Below are positions 57,955-64,000 of a DNA stretch of 64,000 nucleotides, in pieces. The notes under the pieces were generated by a model, which was given only the letters and a program-made list of their open reading frames with translations, searched no databases and was not told the DNA's origin. How positions within the stretch are numbered: the stretch's first letter is position 1; the number at the start of each line of letters is the position of its first letter. Both the position numbers and the translations under genes were made by a program. The DNA is from Temnopleurus reevesii (taxonomy: Eukaryota; Echinodermata; Echinoidea; Temnopleuroida; Temnopleuridae), in the NCBI GenBank assembly GCA_036244855.1, contig BQKZ01000043.1, positions 112,586 through 176,585 on the forward strand, given 5' to 3'.

Positions 57955-58224
57955 GTGCCGTGGTGTAGTGGTTCTGACTCTAGCCTGTCAACCCGAGGGT
58001 CGTTAGTTCGAATCCCACCCATGACGTTAATTTCCTTCAGCAAAAAATTAATCAACATTGTGCTGAACTCAACCCACGGGGGATGAATGGGTACCGGTAG
58101 GAAGAAATTCCTTGAATGCAGTGAGCGCCAAATGGTAACCATGCTATAGCCGGGTAATAATGCACAGAGCGCTTAGAAACACTTCGTCTTAAGCGTTATA
58201 TAAATGTTGTGTATTATTATTATT
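57955..58224 (+). mobile_element. tRNA-derived SINE, second copy
   Basis: A box TGGTGTAGTGG (57961-57971), B box AGTTCGAATCC (58005-58015), then GTTAATTTCCTTCAGCAA, a body somewhat shorter than the 45852 copy, and a GCGTTATATAAAT-ATT tail. Same family and orientation as 45852-46159. Confidence 0.9.
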
Positions 58225-60403
58225 CTAGTGCTAACAGATCATCATTTTGCTTTAAGATCAAGGAGAAAGTTGGTTCCCACAGCAGTGTGTCATGAAGAAC
58301 CAACATAGGGTTTTGTATTATTTCCCAATTGTAATACAACTTGTTGAAAAAGTCAAATAATTCTCATGGCTGTAAGACAATGAGAAAGGAAAAAATAAAT
58401 TGATTTTTAATAAAGACCCTTTGGTGCATTATGTTTTATGCTTACCAGCACAAAGAGGTTGCATGTGAATGGTTCTCCTAAGCAATCTATGAAAGGACAT
58501 TTCAAAGCTACAGTAATTCCCACTGAACACATCAATATTGAAAATACGGTCTTGACATCATCTCAAACTTCCATTGCCTTATTCAATATTAAACAAACAT
58601 TACTCAATAATTACAGAGGTGGTCAAAACCTGATTACAAAAAGAGAATCGTGATCATTTTAACAATTTAATATTGACAAATTAAAGAAATCAAATAGTGG
58701 ACCTGCTTTTCACACATTAATAATGACTTCTGAGGAGATCTCAGATCTGTAATGCAAATATTGAATTTCTCACTATCCCTAAATGTGGCCATGATCACAG
58801 ATAGAAGAGGACTATTTTTTTCTTTTGTGCAGTTGTTTCATTATTATTTGGATTGTTGAGCATGACAGTAGACATGGGTTTTAGCAGAAACTTGACATTA
58901 AATGTACATTTTACTGTAGGAGGTAAAATAATGTCAGTTTCCCTTTTATTTCTCATTGATTACAGGTTGGTAGGACAGAATGAATTTCTTGTTAACTGTC
59001 TTCATATTGGAATAATATGACAGATGAAAGTCATCGTATAATCAAATTCATACTGTCTTATATACACACAAAATTGTCTTTGGTAACACAGGACTCTTTT
59101 AAAGAAGCATTTGTAAGAATCATGCCTACACGGACCTAGGTAGACCCAGTCCTTGAAGAGTCAAGGAAGTCCCAGAGTTTAATACCAGAGGACACGCTTT
59201 GTGAAACCAGTCCTCAACTCATCAAAGAATGTCAGTCAACAGAACTCCTGTACTAGGAGCTATCAGTGGACATGCTTTTTTAAACACACCATGTGTCGGT
59301 CAACAGAGTGCCTGCCCTAGGAACAGTAAGTAGAGGATAAGACTTTTATGCCAAGCAACTGCCCCCTCTTTGGCAGACGATCTCCGACCCATGCCAAGCC
59401 CGACTCTCTAGAGATCTATATTACTAAAAGATGAATGACAATACAATACATTTTATGGTCAGAAATGTAGCAGTATATAGCAGCCGAATCGTCACTACAG
59501 TAAAATTCTACGTTTGCACATCATGAGACAACTGATCAACTCTCTTCTATTAATATTAACATAATTTCAAGATACAGCCAATTTCAGTTTGCATAATGTA
59601 TGTACATGCATAAAGGCTACATCCAATAATCTCTACCTGTGTGTGGCAAAACAGATACACAGGCAACCCCATTTTTACGACCTTTTTAGATGATATTCTA
59701 CCCCTTGTCAGCCCCTTCTTCTTGAATGCATTTCTTTCCCAATCTTTCTAGAGAGATCACATGACTTAACATGGTGAATCAAGAAAGACCAGTGTATTAT
59801 TGAGAGAGAGGATTAGAGAATAGAATGAGATAGCAAATATAAGAGAAGAGATAGATCAATAAAGGAAATGACCCTCTTCATTGTACTCATCTATACACAC
59901 CACATTGAAGGCAATCTCTTTTTAAGCTCAGTTCATTTTGAATTAAGCTAGGCATTCATGACAAATTGAATCAAGAAGTTGTGTGTTCTTCTCAATCTAC
60001 ACATGTCCTCAAGGAATGGAATTGGAATAAAAGTCAGTCTCTGACCAACATTTATAATTTCATGATTAATGCATCCATTAATCAGATGTATAAAATGTGA
60101 AATGCAAAACTTTTGATTGGCAACATGTCTTTCATTGATGAAGAATGAAATCTTAGTAGCAAGGGTAAGCAGAGGAGGGAGAAGTGTTTGGATGAGTCTT
60201 GAATAAACAATCTTGGTAGCAATATCCAGTGATGAATGATGCCATACTTCCATTCAACAAAGAGTTTGAAGGATGAAATCTTTCTCTATTTACTCATGAA
60301 CTCAATACATTAGCAGACCATGGGACAGCTATCAGCTAAGTTGAGTGAAATTGACTTGAAGAGAAAATAAGATACTTGAGCCAAGCAGTAGTGTTTTTGC
60401 AGA

Positions 60404-60415
60404 CCCCCCCCCCCA

Positions 60416-60474
<59 letters not shown>
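60404..60474. repeat. Poly-C/poly-A plus (GA)n microsatellite
   Basis: Eleven C, about ten A, then roughly 25 uninterrupted GA units. Repeat number may be unreliable in the assembly. Confidence 0.95.
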
Positions 60475-60477
<3 letters not shown>

Positions 60478-63400
60478 GTTTGGAAGTCCATTATTGTCAT
60501 AAATTAAAAATTAAAAGTATAGCTTGTTGGGATAAACAGTGTTTAGCAAATGATATTGGGAAAATAGGAGACAAAGAAACTCAAAAGGACCATTCAAATC
60601 AGAAACATTCTCAATACCTCTCCACTGCTTAGTCACTGGAATATGGGTTCATAGGACATGATAACTTTTATACATGGTTTTATTTTGACTCAACCAGTAA
60701 ATATTATTTCAAAAAGTCAAATTCATCATTGCTATGGGTACAGACCACCATTGGGTGCATTTTCATACTTCAATTGAAGAATAATGAAATAAAAGCTTTA
60801 TAAAGGAATATACTTAGGATTTTTAGTGTCATTTGTTTATTTTATACCAATTTCCTTGGAGAAACTGTTCACTGAAAATTTGAGGGATAACACACACTCT
60901 GTGTGGTGTGTATAGTAAAGGAGATAAAAGACCCGCCCATTATGATCTATCTGTTCATGTAGTGCTATTCCCGGGTTAACAGCAGATTCCTATTTATAGA
61001 CCATTATCTCAGTTTACCCAGAGGTTTTTGAAAAGAAGATTTAAAAAAGAAAAGTTGTACGGATTCAATAAATACATCCTGCTTCAGCAATCGCAATCCA
61101 ACCTTTTACCATGAAAAGAGGTTGGGACAATTTTCCATTGCAGTTAGAATCTTCTCTATTTGATTTCTTTTAATGGCCTGCTCAATTAAGAGTCTTCTCA
61201 AAAAGAAAGGTCAATATTATTTCTTTACATAATCCTATACAGACAGTAAAATCACTCTAAAATATATCATCGGATTGAAATTAAAGATATATTCTGGTAT
61301 TTGTTAAAAAAATAAAATAAATGTTCACAGAATTGCACAAAATGTGAGAAGAATGTTCAGAACTATGAATAAATAATATGTGCCAAAGTGTTTTGCAAGA
61401 AAATGTATAATGGCAGACACTATGAGTTTCGGGCGTACCTGGTTTTGGGGTGAATCAGGCATGAATATACATTGCTTTAGTAGTGCAACAGGTGTTAAAT
61501 CAAGGTGAACCATTGAAGCACTCACTTTGGTTGCTATGCAAGGGCCATTGGGAATAAGACTTTCATTTTCNTTTTCCCTTGTCTACACAAGTCACGTTGT
61601 GCTTTGTTTGTAACATAAGATTATTTTAATCATTCATTTTTCCAAATTGAAGTTCTTTGCAAGTTCTCGATATTCGCTTCAAGATGATTTGAGAATTAAC
61701 AAGAAAATTCATATCCGTTTTCAAAGTGCTTTTGAAGGTTGATTCAAAGAGGTTACAGTCTTTCCTCTTACAATAATCATGGATCAAACAACAGCTTCAT
61801 GATTTAACAATGCACTGAAACGATAAAGGTTTGACCAGTTAGAGACATGCCATGGACAAATGGACCCAATGTGTCTTATGAAGCAAGCTCTCTACTACAA
61901 CCAGGTAGTTTCTGTACAAATTGGTGGGAATAACACAACTCTGTAGCCAACTTGAATCATACTTATTTTATTCTACCATTATCCTTAGAATCATCCAGCT
62001 ATTCCGTACAAGGCAAAAAGACCAGGGACATTGAAAGAATCCATCATAACAAGCTCATTGAAATTCAACATTTCAAACAACATCAAGATACTTTTCACTT
62101 TGTATGACCATCATATGCTATGGCCCAATGTCCAACGTTTATTTGTTGTTTCATAGAAGTACAAACAAACTAAAGCTTATTTACAAGACAATGTTGGAAC
62201 CATCATCACATCATAGGCCCTAGAGTAGGCTTTGAAATTAATTAAGAGCTCGACACCAAACAATTCCAGACACAGGTATGGAGCATATTCTAGAGGTTCC
62301 TGGCTTAAATTTCTTTTTTGCAAAATAGCCCAAAGACCTTCCTTACAACATGATTTCACGTCTGGCAACCAGCAGCAGGGTCACATTTACATCAAAATAA
62401 CATCTAGAGAGAATGAGGAATCTTTGTCGTGGCTTGGATGATGCAGACTACACTGTACATAAATCATTCCATTCACACTTATACAAAGTGACGCTGGTGT
62501 TTAGCTTGTGTACAGCAACTGTTTTCTGGTCAATTTTTATTGACCTGATATTAACTCCGGTGTTAATCCTGCAAGGGGAAATGATGATTCCAACATAATT
62601 ATCACTCTTTTAAACTCAAATCAAAACATGACTCTTGCACAACAATATTATTCCTTTATACGACAAAAACTTTTCAAATAGAATCTATATCCAGCTGAAA
62701 CCAGAGGAAATCACCTTAAAATAAAATCCTTTATCCAAAATAAAAAATCTTAACTTTACTGCAAAACATAGATAGACAACCTGCTATTCCAAACTGCGTC
62801 TGTAAGTTTGTTTGTCGTATCTGATGTGAAGTCATTTTACATTCCTTAAAGCCACTCAAGATTGGACTTTTTATTTGCGGTTACGACTTTATTTTGATGA
62901 AGCTTGGAACCCAGACACGTTACCCCCTACATCTTTTCTTTCTTCTTGGAGGGTTGAAAAGTTTCTTTTGTTCCTGAATACATTCCGTCTTGCTTCACCC
63001 CATCTCGACCCAATGATGAAATTAACTACCCATCACACACACAATTACAGGATCAAAATATTTCTCAAAGTTACGCCACAATGCAACGTCTGTTGTCGTA
63101 TCTTCTTCATATATCTAACCTCTGGTTTAGAATAGGTAATGATTAATCGTGATTTGTTGGGCGACAATAGAAAGATTCCAATGATGGCTGTGCAGTCAAG
63201 CAAAGTCAAACTTTTTGTGTATAATTTTAGAGTCGCCATGCTAAACCTCCTCCCATTGAGCTACAAACAATATGGTACTCAGAATAAGACATAACAAGAT
63301 CTTTCCCTTTCAATGAATCTATGCCGTCATGCGATCCTGAATCTGAGAATTTTCAGTTTAGAAACACACAAGAATATCTCTATACTCACATAGTACACTT

Positions 63401-64000
63401 GAAAACTTGGTAAGGAGAGCTATACTAACAATCTTCGTGACTAAAAAGCTTATGACAATGTACCTGTATATGTTGAACTGACAATTATGTTACACTATTA
63501 CCTAAATTGATCATTTGTAGGCAGAGTGGAACATCTGGAATTGAAAACTTAGTCTCCAGCGAGAGTGAATGACCACCATTACAATCGCTCCAGAAGAACA
63601 TTTATTGTGACAACCAAAAACAACTTTCTTATTAAATCTCCATTTATGTAAATACTTAAATACTATTTCTATCTCCCTGAACCTACTTTGGGGTTTCTTG
63701 AGCAAACTTTTCTTCAAAACTACACTTCAGTTTAGACCTTTAACGTCCAAGAATACCCCCATTTCATCTAAGCCACTATTCTTCCATTGACCACAAACTG
63801 CTACACATGACGTCAATGCAGAATCACTATACAAGTTTGTTAGTCTAAGCCAAACTTACTCTACACTCCTATGATTTGACATAGGATTATCTCCTACCAA
63901 ATCTAGGTAATTTTGAATAGGAACTCTCCAACAAGCAGGAAAAAGAGCTTATCTATTTAAGGATCAATACAATGAATCCAAGTCATAATATTTGTACAAT

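Larger units (their letters stand above)
54236..64000. other. Region upstream of the RhoGEF ATG
   Basis: About 9.8 kb with no convincing coding exon on either strand. It holds a 328-bp-period duplication, a poly-C run (57220-57236), a palindrome (57322-57498), a SINE, a (GA)n microsatellite and AT-rich unique DNA. It may contain the promoter and 5' non-coding exons of the RhoGEF gene. A single N lies at 61571. Confidence 0.6.

Noticed and set aside
59225..59340. Imperfect repeat sharing GTCRGTCAACAGA and CTAGGA
   Set aside because: Only two weakly similar units; not strong enough to call a feature.
62177..62441. Overlapping 63- and 69-codon frames on opposite strands
   Set aside because: Considered as possible upstream RhoGEF exons, but no family motif was visible and no splice model was supported.
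1..64000. CRISPR arrays, operons, prophage or bacterial systems
   Set aside because: Spliced genes with GT-AG introns, SINEs and MITEs show an animal genome; repeats lack regular unique spacers.

Overview
The window looks like draft-assembly sequence from an animal with introns and many transposons, most likely a sea urchin or another echinoderm. That assignment is an inference. It rests on AT-rich introns, tRNA-derived SINEs ending in GCGCTATATAAAT plus ATT repeats, many short foldback and pogo-like MITEs, and two genes of clearly animal type. There are two N runs (3594-4388 and 48778-49189) and a single N at 61571. I see no prokaryotic, viral or CRISPR features.

Two convergent protein-coding genes dominate. 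On the + strand, 9656-20950 encodes a zinc-finger homeobox transcription factor of the ZFHX3/ZFHX4 (ATBF1) family. It has about 26 C2H2 or C2HC fingers and four homeodomains in about 3390 residues. The first 3206 residues lie in one uninterrupted 9.6-kb exon, followed by one 1.1-kb intron and a short last exon. A probable splice acceptor at 9638 implies a non-coding 5' exon upstream that I could not place. The 3' UTR probably runs to about 23.5 kb.

On the - strand, 54235-30931 encodes a Rho-family guanine nucleotide exchange factor of the puratrophin-1 (PLEKHG4)/Solo (ARHGEF40)/quattro type. I rebuilt it as 15 coding exons whose phases all agree, giving about 1053 residues: N-terminal spectrin-like helices, a disordered linker, DH and PH domains, and a Ser-rich tail. 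A separate small exon at 43155-43105 could be an alternative first exon for a shorter, roughly 888-residue form. The 3' UTR probably extends left to about 28.38 kb.

The rest is flanking, intronic and intergenic DNA. It holds a pyrimidine-rich and microsatellite-rich stretch 5' of ZFHX (1-9.6 kb), a 4.8-kb intergenic stretch between the two 3' ends with nested MITEs, and 9.8 kb upstream of the exchange-factor ATG with a SINE, a tandem duplication and a palindrome.

The most interesting point is the pairing of the two genes. From general knowledge, human ZFHX3 and PLEKHG4 both map to 16q22, and ZFHX2 and ARHGEF40 both map to 14q11.2. Direct adjacency here suggests a very old linked pair. The two proteins act in different compartments (nuclear transcription; cytoplasmic Rho signalling), and nothing in the sequence shows that they work together.
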